In this document: positions 21,863-33,721 of the stretch, in pieces
Layout: the number at the start of each line of letters is the position of its first letter
Numbering within the stretch: position 1 is the first letter of the stretch
Assembly (NCBI GenBank): GCA_003024175.1
Contig: MDYQ01000017.1
Span: forward strand, 124,001 to 188,000
DNA: 64,000 nucleotides
Source: Planoprotostelium fungivorum
Lineage: Eukaryota; Evosea; Variosea; Cavosteliida; Cavosteliaceae
Reading direction: 5' to 3'
Program-made: the position numbers and the translations under genes
The notes under the pieces: model-generated
Databases searched by the model: none
The model's input: the letters and a program-made list of their open reading frames with translations, nothing else
What the model was told of the DNA's origin: nothing

Positions 21863-24800
21863 TCAACGGTCCAATACTTGTTTCACGGCTGAAGCAACAG
21901 TTGCCTTCACTGCAGATGCTGGTGCCTCTGCTTTGACAAGTGCCATTGATGGAACATGAGGTTTCATTGCAGTCTTCTCCTTGTCTTTGTCTTCCTTGTC
22001 CAAATTGTTCTCATCAGCCTTTTGTCTGCACATTGTGAGATGCTTCACCTGACTGTCTGTGCGTTTGTTGCCACATTAAGAACATTGTCCTCTTCTTCTT
22101 CTATATCAATGTCCTTGTCACCTGTGGTCTGTGAGAAGCTGAAGAGGGTGAACAGTGTTTCAATGGGAAGAGACTTACCATCACTAATGTCCACTCTAGA
22201 CAAGTCAAAGAGGTAGGACTGTGCCACAAGGTATCAAAGAGGATGATTTGTAAAATTGTATTCATATAAACCCTTTGTTGACTATTCTAATTGTATCTTG
22301 CCTTTTCAACATCCTCCTATCCAAAATCTCTTCAATCAATGAGGAGTCCATATCATATTCATCAACAATTATCTGGAGTGTCTTATGTCTTCTGGTCTTG
22401 TACTTAAAAGTTTGGTAGAGAGCTTGTATGCCACTTGTCTCTATTGTGTTACCTGTTATATTCAGAATCTATATAACTGCCATCATGTGCTGGTGTCTAC
22501 CTTTCAAAATCATTTTTGTAAGGGTTGTGTCTCTCCTCAAGAAGTCTGCCATCATTTGAGCTCCTTCTGTTCCAATTCCACAATCTGAATCAATCATCAC
22601 TATTTACTACTAAGGATTATGAAAGGTTACATGATAAGTTTAGGACTTCCAGACAGTTGTTTGAAGAAAGAGTTTCTATCAGGTTATTGATATCATCTAG
22701 GTTCATATTGTCATTACCTGAGCCTGTTCATATGATGCTCAGTAGTCATTGTAAATATCACCAGCCAAATTGAGATATACAAGTTTGGTGGATTTCACTT
22801 GCAACATATTGATGAGCAGAGACAACATCTCTCTCGTCAATCCATTCCCTTATCTTAGTTTTAGTTTATTGTGCATACTGACATCATGACTTACCACTGA
22901 GAGACAGAGCAGATAGCTTTTCTTTTAAACTGGAAACTATTGTGTCTATCAAAGGCAAGATGTGTTCTGGTGGTGCTTCAATGCAAACTGTATAAATTCA
23001 TCTCCATGACAACACTGATCAGCTTATACTGTTCATATGTAATTTGGTCTGCACTGGACGGTCTTTCAATGCATTTAACACTACAGCTATTCCGCCTGTG
23101 CTCAATGGATTCTCTACACAAGTATCATCATGTTGTCCTAATCAAATTGATGCATGTCAACTCACCAGATATATCTAATTCTGTCAAGGAGCTGTTACTT
23201 TTTAGATATGAAGCAATGGTCATCCCATGCTCAGTATCAATATTGTTTGCTGGGATATATCAATGGATATATATCTAACAGCACAACCTTGCAGATTGAG
23301 CACTTGCAGTTTGGACTTTGCTTTCAAGGCCTTGAGAATGCCCTCAATACTATTACCCACATCGTTTCCTGCAGTTTCATCATCATGTGCTTAACATCAA
23401 TCACTTGCTACAATACCTGCCAGAACCAACTCAATCAGAGATGAATTCTCCCCAAGACCATTAGAAATGGCCTCTCCACCCTTCACGCCAAGTCTAGTAT
23501 CTATCATGTACAATTAGTTATCCATTTGTATAGGATTGCATTTGATATATCTACCTGTCAGATTTAATATCTGTATTGTCTGATTCCTCTTCAGACATTC
23601 ACCAATCTCAGTGGCCTCCCTCTCATCAATACAGCTTCCTGTCAAGTCCAGATGAGTGATTGACGTGTTCAATGTCAGCCCAGCATATATGATTTCTGCT
23701 TGTTGTCCCTTCAAGTTGTCTGCATTAATCAATCATACTGTACACATTGCAAAATATTACTTGTCAAAAATTGAAGTTCTCACCTCTCAACATCAAGGTC
23801 TTGATATTCTTGTTGTTTTGGATCGCCAGAGAGAATGATCTACTGATCTCTGCTCTTCCTATGCATTGTCTCAATCCAAGGACTTGCAAATGCTTCCATT
23901 CAGAACTACTGAAAACAAGACTTAACCCTCCCTCAGTGATGTTATTATCTGTGATGGTCAATCATGTAGCCCTCCCAATCTTAATTGCAATAGAAATAGT
24001 TGCAGTCTGAAACAAAACAACCTCTCACCACATAGATAAAGTTCTGTTATTTTGGATTGGATGTTCTGTGCCTTTAAAGTCTCCTCCGTCCCCTCGTTAC
24101 CTAAATGTTTAATACTCTGCAGGGGTACAGCTGATTATACCTTCCAAGTTTAGATGTGTTAAGCTACTATTCTTCTGCAAGCAGCCGGCCAGCATCATGG
24201 CTCCCTTACTATTCATGCCTACCTCTTCTGGACGTCAATACTGATAAGAATACCATTCAATTACCGCTCAGTACAAGACGAGACAGTGTATTATTTGTCG
24301 TTTTCAATGCTTCACATATATGCAAAACTCCTTCGTCCTTCAGTCTGTTATCTATATAGTTCAGATATTTTGTCAAATTGTAAACGATCTGGAATGTTGG
24401 TTGCATGTGATATCAACTTCACAGAAGTTGACATCCCAATCATACACACTTGATAAGTCAATCTCTGTCAGTGTCTGATTTTTTCGAAGACCTTCCGCCA
24501 GCCACCTTGCTCCTTGAGCCGATATCTTGTTAATTATATGAATGTTCAGCATATAAAGGTGTGAGGGGAGATTATACATACTCGAAAGATCAAGACTTGT
24601 GACCTTCTTATTCTTGGAGAGCCCGTTGGCCAAGACCTCTGCATCATAATCACCCATCTGAAGCCCTAACAATCATTAGGCATCACCAACGGATTTGAAT
24701 CAACGATTCAATTGCATGTATGATTAACTACCTGAAAACTTCAGCCTGGTTATGTTGTCATTTCTGCGGAGGGCTTTGGCCAGATCTTGCAGAGTATCCT

Positions 24801-25098
24801 CCCATTCACTTTCTGCACATCATCAGTCGTGAAGATCAATTTGTTTGCCTCCTACTCTTTAGAGTACGTGCCATGTTTTCAGAAGATCAGTGTTTGATCC
24901 CGAGTAATGAAAAAAAAATATACCGCACGCAAGGTCAGTAATCGGTCTCATAACAGGACCGTTTCTTGAGAAGAAACTCTTCACGCAGAGGGATTCCTTC
25001 CAATTGGAAGGAAGAAGATTAGAAAGAATTACATTTCTAAATGAAGGCAAGATCGACATGCAGTATACTTCTCCTGACTTCCATTGCAGGCGTTCCAT
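21863..25098 (-). CDS. RNI-type leucine-rich repeat protein, many exons
   Basis: The start at 25098 (MERLQWKSGEVYCMSILPSF) and the stop at 21863 (ending AVKQVLDR) bound a gene of many short exons. Each traced exon is one RanGAP/NLR-type LRR unit ending in a beta-strand motif: LAKALRRNDNITRLKFSG, LANGLSKNKKVTSLDLSS, LAEGLRKNQTLTEIDLSS, LAGCLQKNSSLTHLNLEG, IYAGLTLNTSITHLDLTG, IGECLKRNQTIQILNLTG. Introns fall at the same place after the strand, so exon equals repeat. The C-terminal exons are Lys/Asp-rich then Ala/Val-rich (KADENNLDKEDKDKEKTAM). The stretch 22,230-23,500 is only partly resolved. No NACHT or TIR domain is seen. The role is probably protein binding. Confidence 0.6.
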
Positions 25099-25199
25099 TC
25101 ATACCAAATGCTCGCCATTATTCGATTCTTTGAGATCAAAGGATGGACAGCGGAATAAAGATTCGTCTTTGACCCAAGCCAGATCACAGTGCGTCTAAG

Positions 25200-25880
25200 A
25201 AGGTGATGGGCATCTGCCGTTCTAATGTCACCCTCTCATGTAGTCTTATTGATCCTCTTCAGAACATGGAGAACACCACGAACAGGGTTCCATCTCTCTA
25301 TTAGGGTTGACAGTTGCTGTGGGAGAAATGACCTCGAGATCGAAGACCCACCCACACTGGACGACAGCTTCTCTAGCATGAGTGAGGGGCATAGGCGGAT
25401 CAGAGGTACCATCCATCTCCCCGGAGAAGAGGACCGATACCTGGAAGAATGGCGTCATTGTGTTTGGTAGGGTGACCGACATGTTCCGCATGACTTCTCA
25501 CCTCTGCAGACTTCCTTCAGACATCGGTCGTGTATTGGAGCCACAGACTGGCAACAGCCTTGATCTCCAACAGCGAATTGTGGTGCCTCGCACTGCACGC
25601 GCAGGCGAAGAACTACCCGTCGGTCGAGCTGTCAATCCAAGTTTCAGCCAACAGAGATACACTCCGTCTGCTTCTACCTTGTGCACATTCAGAACACGAT
25701 GGAGATTTAGGAGGGTGATCAATTTGATGAGGGAGTACTGAGCGGAGTAGAACTGAAGGAGGAGTACCAATCATCGCTGGATCTTGAGCCTTCAATCCGC
25801 TTGATGGATGATGAAGGGAACAGATGATGCCATGCATGATCCCTCATCGCTGGTGGAGCGATCCACCATCCGTAACGTGT
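25200..25880. other. Unresolved region with overlapping open frames
   Basis: Frames of 80-120 codons overlap on both strands (25382-25741 plus; 25246-25491 and 25498-25770 minus). The minus ones look slightly more protein-like (REAVVQCGWVFDLEVISPTA). I cannot choose a strand, and no domain is recognised. The region lies between the LRR gene and an EF-2 pseudogene. Confidence 0.25.
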
Positions 25881-25944
25881 GTCACTTCTCACACTAACCA
25901 CGGTGAGGCAGCCTGGAGCCTCTGTGGACTTTCACTTACATTGT

Positions 25945-26400
25945 ATCAAGAAAATTCAGTCTGACCGACTCTCTCGTTGCCGCCAGTATCATCGCCAGGG
26001 AAGTCCGTCTGACAACACCCGTACCCACGAGGAGCGGAGAATCGCCATCAAGTCAGTCAGTCTCTCCCTCTTGTTCAAGTTCTCTGAGGAGTTTGGAGCC
26101 CTCTGTGCCGATGCCAAAGGAAAGAGTTTTTCCATCAACCTCACGGACTACCTGGGTCACGTCAATTTCTCCTCTGAGGTCACTGCCCTCCGTATCCCTG
26201 AAGGAAGTCTCGCCGTCGTCGACATCTAGGGTGTGTACAGACTGAGACCCTACTGCGTCAGGCTCTCGGAGAGCGTATCATCTCCGCGCTGACTATAAAC
26301 AAGCTCCAGCTCGAGCACGGTGGAAGGCAACGATTTCCTTCTAACACGGCCACCGTCAACAAGTGCCTCAACGTCATCGGCATCCCCCTCTCCGCCATCT
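25945..26400 (+). pseudogene. Elongation factor 2 pseudogene fragment
   Basis: The reading LTDSLVAASIIAREV, then EERRIAIKSVSLSLLFKF, then SFSINLTDYLGHVNFSSEVT and ALRIPEGSLAVVD, then VQTETLLRQALGERI and ALTINKL follow the GTPase domain of EF-2 in order (switch I, the DxPGH motif region, and the QALGER and NK motifs). The matches fall in different frames, a TAG interrupts after VVDI (26227-26229), and DSPGH has become DYLGH. No introns are needed, so a processed copy is likely. The functional gene must be elsewhere. Confidence 0.65.
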
Positions 26401-27640
26401 TGACCATTGGGTCTAGAGCTAAGGAGTTGGTCATCAAGAACGATGATGGGCAAAAAGACCGAGCTGAGGTGAGATTACACGTTCATTTCAGCGGGTGTCA
26501 ACGATGTGGAGCAGAAGACATGCTCTTCTGTGGCGACCCTTGTATGATCAATAAAAAATTGGTTGTAGTTTGTCGATTTTAGTGCAAGTTAAAAAGAAGA
26601 CGATTTGGAGAAACACTAACATTACGATTCATCGGCAAATCGACCCTCTATAACTTGCGGTTGCTATGCTAGCAAAAGTGGTCCATAATGCTAATTTTCG
26701 GCCTAATTAGGAACCGCTCAATAGGGACCAGAGTATCTCCGTATGCTCGTTTCTCTCTATCATCTGAGGGACAGAAAGGTTCATCTATTGCTGTAACCGC
26801 CCTCAAGGACAAGACCGGATGATCCACAAATGGTCAAAATCATGGTGTCACATCAACACTGGACATGGAGGCTCAATTGTTATATAATAAAACAATGAGG
26901 AGTGAGGCATTTGTGATGTGACTATGGTGGCTCGATCGTGGGTGGCCCAGCTCGAACGCTGGAAAGTTCTATGAAATTGTCAGTGTGAACAAAATGTTTG
27001 ACGAATTCTGGCAGGTCTCTTCCGAATCGTCGGATTTGAGGAAGGTATTCATGAAAGATTCCAATTATGACTGACGAACAAGACACCTTAGACTGGGGTG
27101 GTGAGTGTTTTCAGAGCGGAGTGTTCTCTTACATCAATAGACGAGCACTGTGAAGATTGTGACGTGAGGATATTAGTGGAGGTCATGCAAAAGTCACCAC
27201 CAGCAAGGGTGCGTTATAGGGGTGATTATTAATGGTGAGACTGAATAGTGAATAATTTTACAAAGGAAACAAGGTGGGCAAAGAGGGTGCATGTTGTGCC
27301 CAACATTTGACATCACTGACGAATTGGAAAACTCGGAGAAATCTCAGAGAAATCTCAGCAACCAAGAAACATATTCAATGCACATTCATTGAAAAGGAAC
27401 TCCTTGGCTTTCTTTGGTTTGAAATCATTCTTTATAAACAGAGACTCATTGAACTGTTTGGTTCTTATGTGGTGACCATACACCACAGGGCACAACACTT
27501 GGCCACCACCCTTTTTTACTTTTTCATCAGTGTAGTGTTACCCTAAACCTGATCACATCATCATCAAATGACTTGTGATTGCTGACAATGCTAGGCTGGG
27601 AAATAGAGAAAAGATTGTTTCTCTTTATCAAAATTAGACC
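26401..27640. other. Gene-poor region
   Basis: No supported gene. A plus-strand reading at about 27,129-27,220 (SIDEHCEDCDVRILVEVM) resembles one at 16,969 and may be a dispersed coding remnant. Small open frames such as 27274-27546 look like chance. Confidence 0.3.
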
Positions 27641-27714
27641 CACTGTTTGATGCATATCTCTTGTCAGCATATTGCTATGATAACTTTTTATATGTTGATC
27701 TTCAGTTTGGCATT

Positions 27715-28120
27715 AGTAGTGTTGCTTGCAAGCCTCTGTGCAATTGATGCTGCTCCTGCTGCCTCAATATCATTGGCTACATCCATCATCAGTCATTCTG
27801 TCTATATGCATTCTCATTGCATCACTCACTAATGAGATTAAGAGAAGTCAGAGTTGTGTTGCTTGCAAGCCTCTGTGCAATTGATGCTGCTCCTGCTGCC
27901 TTAATTTCATTAGCTACAACGGTCATCAGTCATTTTGTCTATATGCATTCTCATTGCATCACTCACAGCCAAGATGAAGAGAAGTCAGAGTTGTGTTGCT
28001 TGCAAGCCTCTGTGCAATTGATGCTGCTCCTGCATCTCCAATTCTATTATCTACATCTATCACTACATCTATCATCAATCATTCTGTCTATAACATTCTC
28101 ATTGCATCACTCACTAAAAA
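27715..28120. repeat. Tandem repeat, about 130 bp x 3
   Basis: Three consecutive copies share blocks around agttgtgttgcttgcaagcc, ctctgtgcaattgatgctgc and tctatatgcattctcattgc (starts near 27,715, 27,850 and 27,985). The third copy carries small internal changes. The open frames across it (LLASLCAIDAAPAALISLA) are translations of the repeat. Confidence 0.8.
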
Positions 28121-28526
28121 GAGCTGCTATTTGTGTTTGATTGAGGATGAACTGAACCTTTAATAGATCTGTTAGCTTCTATATTGTTGAAGATTAAAAA
28201 CAACCAAAAAAATTAATAATGAGAACACACCCACTCTCAACACATTGCCACTCTTAATTGCATTAATTAGAATTTGGTTTTGGAGATAAATATGTAATGT
28301 GTCAGCTGCATGTTTATGTCAGTGGCTTATTTGTATTGTCTGATTCACCACATCTTACAGACATTTCTCACTCTCATCCAAGTCTCTGTCGTGTCCTCTT
28401 TCTTCTCTTTTGGAAACAGAAGGGAGAAGATGATACGAGTGACATCAACAGATTGGATTATTCCATTCCAAGCATCTCTTCCATCAGCCATTTTCACTCC
28501 TGAATATCCAGATAGTTCTTCAAGAG

Positions 28527-28829
28527 GTGATTCATCGTATCATTGAACTTTTCAAGGAAAGACATGTGATGATACATGTTGAAGACCATCAAGATGGATT
28601 AGAGTATAGATTCTTGTATCGTTACCTTGTGTCTTTTGAAAAAATTGTTGCTATGATCAATTGGTTTCGGGCGCGATGTTCTGGCAACTTTCCTGTTCTA
28701 CAATTCCCTGGAAAGCAGTTCATCGACTTTGAGGCCATTCAGAGAGAGCTGTCATGTCACTGCATGAGAGAGGACAGTGCCAGAGGAACAGCTCTTGTTT
28801 ACCGGAAGACACATCCGAACAAGAGATGA
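28527..28829 (+). CDS. Unrecognised coding fragment
   Basis: A plus-strand frame reads EVIHRIIELFKERHVMIHVE and continues through FLYRYLVSFEKIVAMINWF to a stop after YRKTHPNKR. The composition is that of a folded, helical protein, unlike the shadow frames around. Upstream readings (28,380-28,500) may be an earlier exon (DDTSDINRLDYSIPSISSIS). No family is recognised, and it may be an isolated remnant. Confidence 0.35.
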   Translation: MIHRIIELFKERHVMIHVEDHQDGLEYRFLYRYLVSFEKIVAMINWFRARCSGNFPVLQFPGKQFIDFEAIQRELSCHCMREDSARGTALVYRKTHPNKR

Positions 28830-29351
28830 CCAAAGGTATTGTTTGTTGGTTTTGAGTTACTTGAACCACAGTATGTATATTCTGCACGAGAAGTTCTGTG
28901 GTGGCTTCTTTCCGGCCTGAGACTACGCTGCTAACCCAACTTCTGAAGGAGCGGCCATCCTATCGGTAGATCACTAATCGAATGACGTTGTTCGCTAATA
29001 TTTGAATGACTTCGGGCGTTCGACTCAACTTTTATCTGTTAACCTCTTATCCCTTTGGAGGAGATTCACCATATCGATTCCCTCATTCTGACGATTCTTC
29101 AACTTAGTCTTTCTGAAAGAGGAATTGGCACATTAAATGATGGTCGTAAGATCACCTTTTTTGCACGTAGGATGGCGGAATACTCCTCTTGTCAACTCTT
29201 ATGATGTGAGGTCTCTGGTGCGGTGTCGTGCCTCCTCCACTTGCTTTCGAAACGATTCGTCTGTTGGCGCCATTTTCCGGTGGTCTGGTGCTCCTAACCA
29301 TATACACTCATCATGGTGTGCTGTTATGTACCAATGTCTGGTGGTGTAAAT
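28830..29351. other. Intergenic region
   Basis: No open frame or repeat that I can support. Confidence 0.3.
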
Positions 29352-29720
29352 CTATCTCTGGAACACAGTGAGTCATGATGAATCATGATTGATTGTCTCT
29401 CACCAGCGTGTGTTTCTTGTCCCACCACAGACCTTGACCCAACAGCGGAGGGTACGCTGGCTCTTCTCCCACAGGCTCAAAGTCGTAATACCATCGATGT
29501 ATCTCCACGATTCTTCCGTTCTCGTGTGTGATGGCTTTCCTCTTCCTCATCCTCACAAGTCTTCCATCACGAAGCATGAGCCATTCAAACAGATCCATCG
29601 GCAGGCTTCCTGATTCACGTTAACATCGATGGAGGAGAGATGAGATGGCTCACCTAAGAATATCCTTCCTCTCTTGAAGAATCCAGACTGAAGTCGAGAC
29701 TTCTTTAACGGAGACGAGAG
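29352..29720 (-). pseudogene. Partial paralogue of the gene at 30,268-31,702
   Basis: Minus-strand exons read LQSGFFKRGRIFLG (about 29,690-29,650), then SLPMDLFEWLMLRDGRLVR through IHRWYYDFEP to PLLGQGLWWDKKHTL, and a last short exon ending in a stop at 29352. The plus-strand gene has LQSGPFLKTGTFIIG, SMPYDLFEAFLFRDGTIG, HRYVFKFKQG and PLLGQAKDCNTPWWERYY at the same places, with the same intron phase before the SLP/SMP exon. Further upstream the frame meets a stop and I could not extend it. It is probably a truncated copy, though a longer gene is possible. Confidence 0.45.
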
Positions 29721-30267
29721 TGACTCTCAGAGTAATAGTTGACAAAGAGAAGGACCTCAGCCATCCCAGAAGACATCTGCACCGACGTCAGCGACATTCG
29801 TCAAGAAGGACAAGCCAACAGACCTGACTTGTCCAAATCCCCTTCTACAATCTGGGGCGTATCGCCCCCTCATCCATCCTCTCACCTAGTCTCAGCTCCA
29901 CCTTGCTTTCAGAAGTGGCTATTGACTCACCGTGCTTGTCTGCGATGCATATAAAGGCATTGCGTTCTGCACCCTCCCTTAGGCCAACCGTCGATCAACT
30001 GCCCAAACAAGACAGCAGGAGATCCGCTTTATGCATCCGCACCTTCGCCTCCGATGCAAGATGACCCGACTTGTTTTGTTGTGATGATCGTGGGACGGAA
30101 ATAGCGTTGTAGATCTCAGGGTAAGAGAAGATCATGGAAGAACAATGCGCCGCCAAAATGAGAAAATTGCCAAATGTAGACCTTGAGAGGATTTGACAGG
30201 GACGGGAACAAGGCCATGGCTCGCGTCGAAGTCATTTTGCAGCTGCACACACACAGAGAAGGTCGAT
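29721..30267. other. Region between divergent paralogues
   Basis: It separates the minus-strand fragment from the plus-strand full copy. Short frames on both strands are not convincing. It should include the promoter of the 30,268 gene. Confidence 0.3.
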
Positions 30268-31702
30268 ATGAAACGACAATATGGTGAGTAGGTCGCATAT
30301 GAGGTGACACCTACTGATTGAACATCAGACGATGGATGGCAATCGTATCTGAATGATGTCGAGGAGTCAGAGACAACTGATGTCATTGAGGAATGCATAC
30401 GACGACACATGCGAGAGAAGAACAGTCGCATCATAATTGGACCCGATCGGACACGCATTCAGTCCCAATTAGATTGCAACGACGACACCTTTAACCACGC
30501 TTATCAACGAGTGTTAAGAGAATGGTGGGAGAGGTGGCAGGAGCACCTGAATAAGAGAGAGCCACACCCCACATTATATGTGGCACCTCTATCGGAGAGG
30601 GCCTATCAATCTTTCTCTGCGCAACAGCTCTTGGAGTGGTATGTGCGGAATGTGGACGATGTGGAGTCAGGGGTCAGACCGACAAGTGAAGACCGTCAAC
30701 TTCTCTGGAGCATCTCAGGCTGGAACGACAAACAGATCGACACTCTCTTTCGGCGAGCTCATAACCAACTGGTTCCTCGAGTGACACAGGCAGCCAGAGG
30801 ACATGTGAGAACCATCTTGTGTGCTGAGATGATGGAATCATCACTGACGTCAACAGAAAGATGAGTCGAATGGAATCGCTGAGTTCTTCAAAGAATATCT
30901 ATGTGGCACAGTCACTCAGAAACGAAAGGTGAGATCTCGCTGGATGATGTCACCTCGCTGAAAGACACAGAGGAGGAAGACCACCCTCACGACGCAATCG
31001 GTGCGAGACATCATGGACACGATCTATCACTCGTCGCAGTGGTCATTGGATGTGTCACAGGACGAGCTGCTGTCGGGCATCTGCTCTTCTTATGAACAGA
31101 GCGAGGCTGAAACCATACGGAGACGACAGCGGAAGTTTGGATTGGAGAATAGAGTTGTGGTGAGTTGTCATCTCGTTTAGTCTTCAGACTAACACCTGGT
31201 CACAGATCACGAACCAAGACATCCACGCCGCAAAGATGTTGGGAAGACGGGACTCACCCACTCTCCATCACATAAGAGTCTACCACGCGTTAGAGGCGTT
31301 CATTCCAATGCGGATCATCCTTCGAGATCGTTTGCAATCGGGGCCTTTTTTGAAGACTGGGACGTTCATCATTGGTGAGATGTCTTTCACGGTTGAGAGT
31401 GACTAATCAGAACACAGGCAGCATGCCGTACGATCTATTTGAAGCATTTCTATTTCGAGATGGAACGATCGGTGACATCAGCGATCAGAAGGGATGGAGG
31501 TGGATTGAGGGAAAGAGGGACGAGACACACCGCTACGTATTCAAATTCAAACAAGGAGGATTTCCGTTGCTAGGACAAGCGAAAGACTGCAACACGCCGT
31601 GGTGGGAGAGATACTATCGAGACAGGAGTGAGCGGAATTGTTCATCAGGTTCATCGGCTAATGTGTTCGAGATAATCAGATCACAAAGCATTACTATACT
31701 GA
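30268..31702 (+). CDS. Unrecognised protein, lineage-specific family
   Basis: Seven exons can be joined from the ATG at 30268 to the stop at 31700-31702, about 390 residues. The protein is charged and helical in its first two thirds (RVLREWWERWQEHLNKRE; LSERAYQSFSAQQLLEWYVR; RHMREKNSRIIIGPDRTR). It ends in the conserved module shared with the minus-strand copy: LQSGPFLKTG, PYDLFEAFLFRDG, HRYVFKF, PLLGQ, WWERYYRDR. Introns are 45-55 nt with GTGAG donors. The conserved aromatic-rich end looks like a small beta domain. I know no family with it and give no function. Confidence 0.55.
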
Positions 31703-32078
31703 AGTGGATTTCCGCATCTGCTCAAAAACGTTCATCGTCTGGGCTTCGTGCACATTTGAGTCCCGGTTCCAAGACAAAGTCCTTTCCAACGCTGGTATAG
31801 AACGCTGGTTACCAACTGCTTGATAATAAAGGTTCTACTGGCCGATTGTTGCCGAAATGTCTGTTAGAGGTTCGTGTCAGAAGCTGTCCCGCAATGAGAT
31901 CACCAAAAAAATCCCAAAAAGAGCTCGTCTCAATCTTCTTTGTCAGCAATTGCGATGTTGCGCTGCAGACACGTTAAGAGTGCAGAGACGCATGGAAACC
32001 ACTTCAAGATCTGCCACCATTACAACCGGTTTCTGTCTATTTCTGTTGCACTCTCAGCCAATCACACAAATTACCACC
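31703..32078. other. Intergenic region
   Basis: A plus-strand open frame starting at 31857 runs into the next gene, but its first about 70 codons are Arg/Ser/Gln-rich and unlike the following exon. This is more likely the upstream region of the gene at 32,079. Confidence 0.3.
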
Positions 32079-33721
32079 ATGTCTACGAGCTGTGATGCTC
32101 AATGGTGTATCAGTACTGAGACTATTATTTATCTGAACGAACAGTTATGTTGTGACGTCACGAAGTTATGGAGGGGTCTAACCAAACCTTCCAAAAGGCC
32201 TCGAGAATTCCTGAGTGCCTGTTTGAAGATACACCATAATAGTTCCAATTATTACCCTCTCAAGGATGTCATACCCTTTATGGCCCTCAAAGAAGAATTG
32301 ATTGGAAAGANAGACTATTATTTATCTGAACGAACAGTTATGTTGTGACGTCACGAAGTTATGGAGGGGTCTGACCAAACCTTCCAAAAGGCCTCGAGAA
32401 TTTCTGAGTGCCTGTTTGAAGATACGCCATAATAGTTCCAATTATTACCCTCTCAAGGATGTCATACCCTTTATGGCCCTCAAAGAAGAATTGATTGGAA
32501 AGATATTACTACCAGCAATGGAGAAGTACTTCGAGCAGATATTTCAGCAGATGGTGAGAAGAGATCAAGTGATATCATTCTGATCTCACATAGCGAATCG
32601 ATGGCCAATTCACACCAACATGGGGTTTAGGAGATAACACAAAATCATTCACCTATAACGCACGATCCTCTGAATCACAATTCCTTATTGGTATGAGAAT
32701 TTGTAAGAATGTGCTGATGGACATCTCAGGCTCTCATGTCGCCTCAGTTACCAAGCGACCTCTCTCCCACATTATTTCTCCAAACATCGCCCGATTTGCC
32801 ATCTTGCATGGTGAATCTTTCATCAACGTACATATTGACTGGAGTGTAGGTTGCATCTATACCTGACACACTGACCGTCTCTCCAACACAAGTTGTTTCG
32901 CCATTCAGCGCTGAGGTGTGGGTTCATCATCTATACATCATCTCTGTCTTCACCTTTCAGAATACGGAGCGGAGAGGAGATTGTCACTGACGATAATGGT
33001 GGTCTGGTGCTGAGAGACCAAGAAGGGAGAACGCGCACGTTATTTGGGAAGAAGGCTTCATTCATTCAGGTCGATGCCTCAGTGTTGACCGAGAAGCAAC
33101 GGAGGCAAGCCAATTCCATCACATCATCTCTGACATCACGTAGAAAATATCGACGCCCAAGATCCGGGAAGGAGCGTGCGGTTTCGAAGTCTGGGACATC
33201 TAATCACCCTTCTGTCTACGATGATGTTCCTGATGACGCTTTCACAACGGATCACGCTCAACNTAATGTCCGCACACTATGTCACGATAGTGATGAGCGA
33301 CAAATACAGAATGTGCTGGGAATACGGAGCGGAGAGGAGATTGTCACTGACGATAATGGTGGTCTGGTGCTGAGAGACCAAGAAGGGAGAACGCGCACGT
33401 TATTTGGGAAGAAGGCTTCATTCATTCAGGTCGATGCCTCAGTGTTGACTGAGAAGCAACGGAGGTAAGCCAATTCCAATTCATCACACTGAAATCACGT
33501 AGAAAATATCGACGGGAAGGAGCGTGCGGTTTCGAAGTCTGAGACATCTAATCACCGTTCCGTCTACGATGATGTTCCCGATGACGCTTTCACAACGGAT
33601 CACGCTCAACAAGAGGACGACGAATCCCTGGGCGTCGAGTGGGGAGATACACTCACCAATCTTGTGAGTGACCATGCCTTATATGTCTCTAACGTAGATA
33701 GACACCACGTCATTCCTTTGA
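32079..33721 (+). CDS. Unrecognised protein; model disturbed by assembly duplications
   Basis: The plus-strand coding signal begins [20 protein letters not shown] and continues [94 protein letters not shown], and an acidic end ([19 protein letters not shown]). Single Ns at 32,311 and 33,263 are each followed by a near-identical repeat of preceding coding sequence, so the true gene probably carries each block once. The second copy of the C-terminal block lacks 11 nt relative to the first, which would shift the frame and suggests two haplotypes. I recognise no domain. Confidence 0.4.

Noticed and set aside
27647-28140. Frames LLASLCAIDAAPA... as a repeat protein
   Set aside because: They follow the 130-bp tandem DNA repeat, change frame between copies and have no start or splice context.
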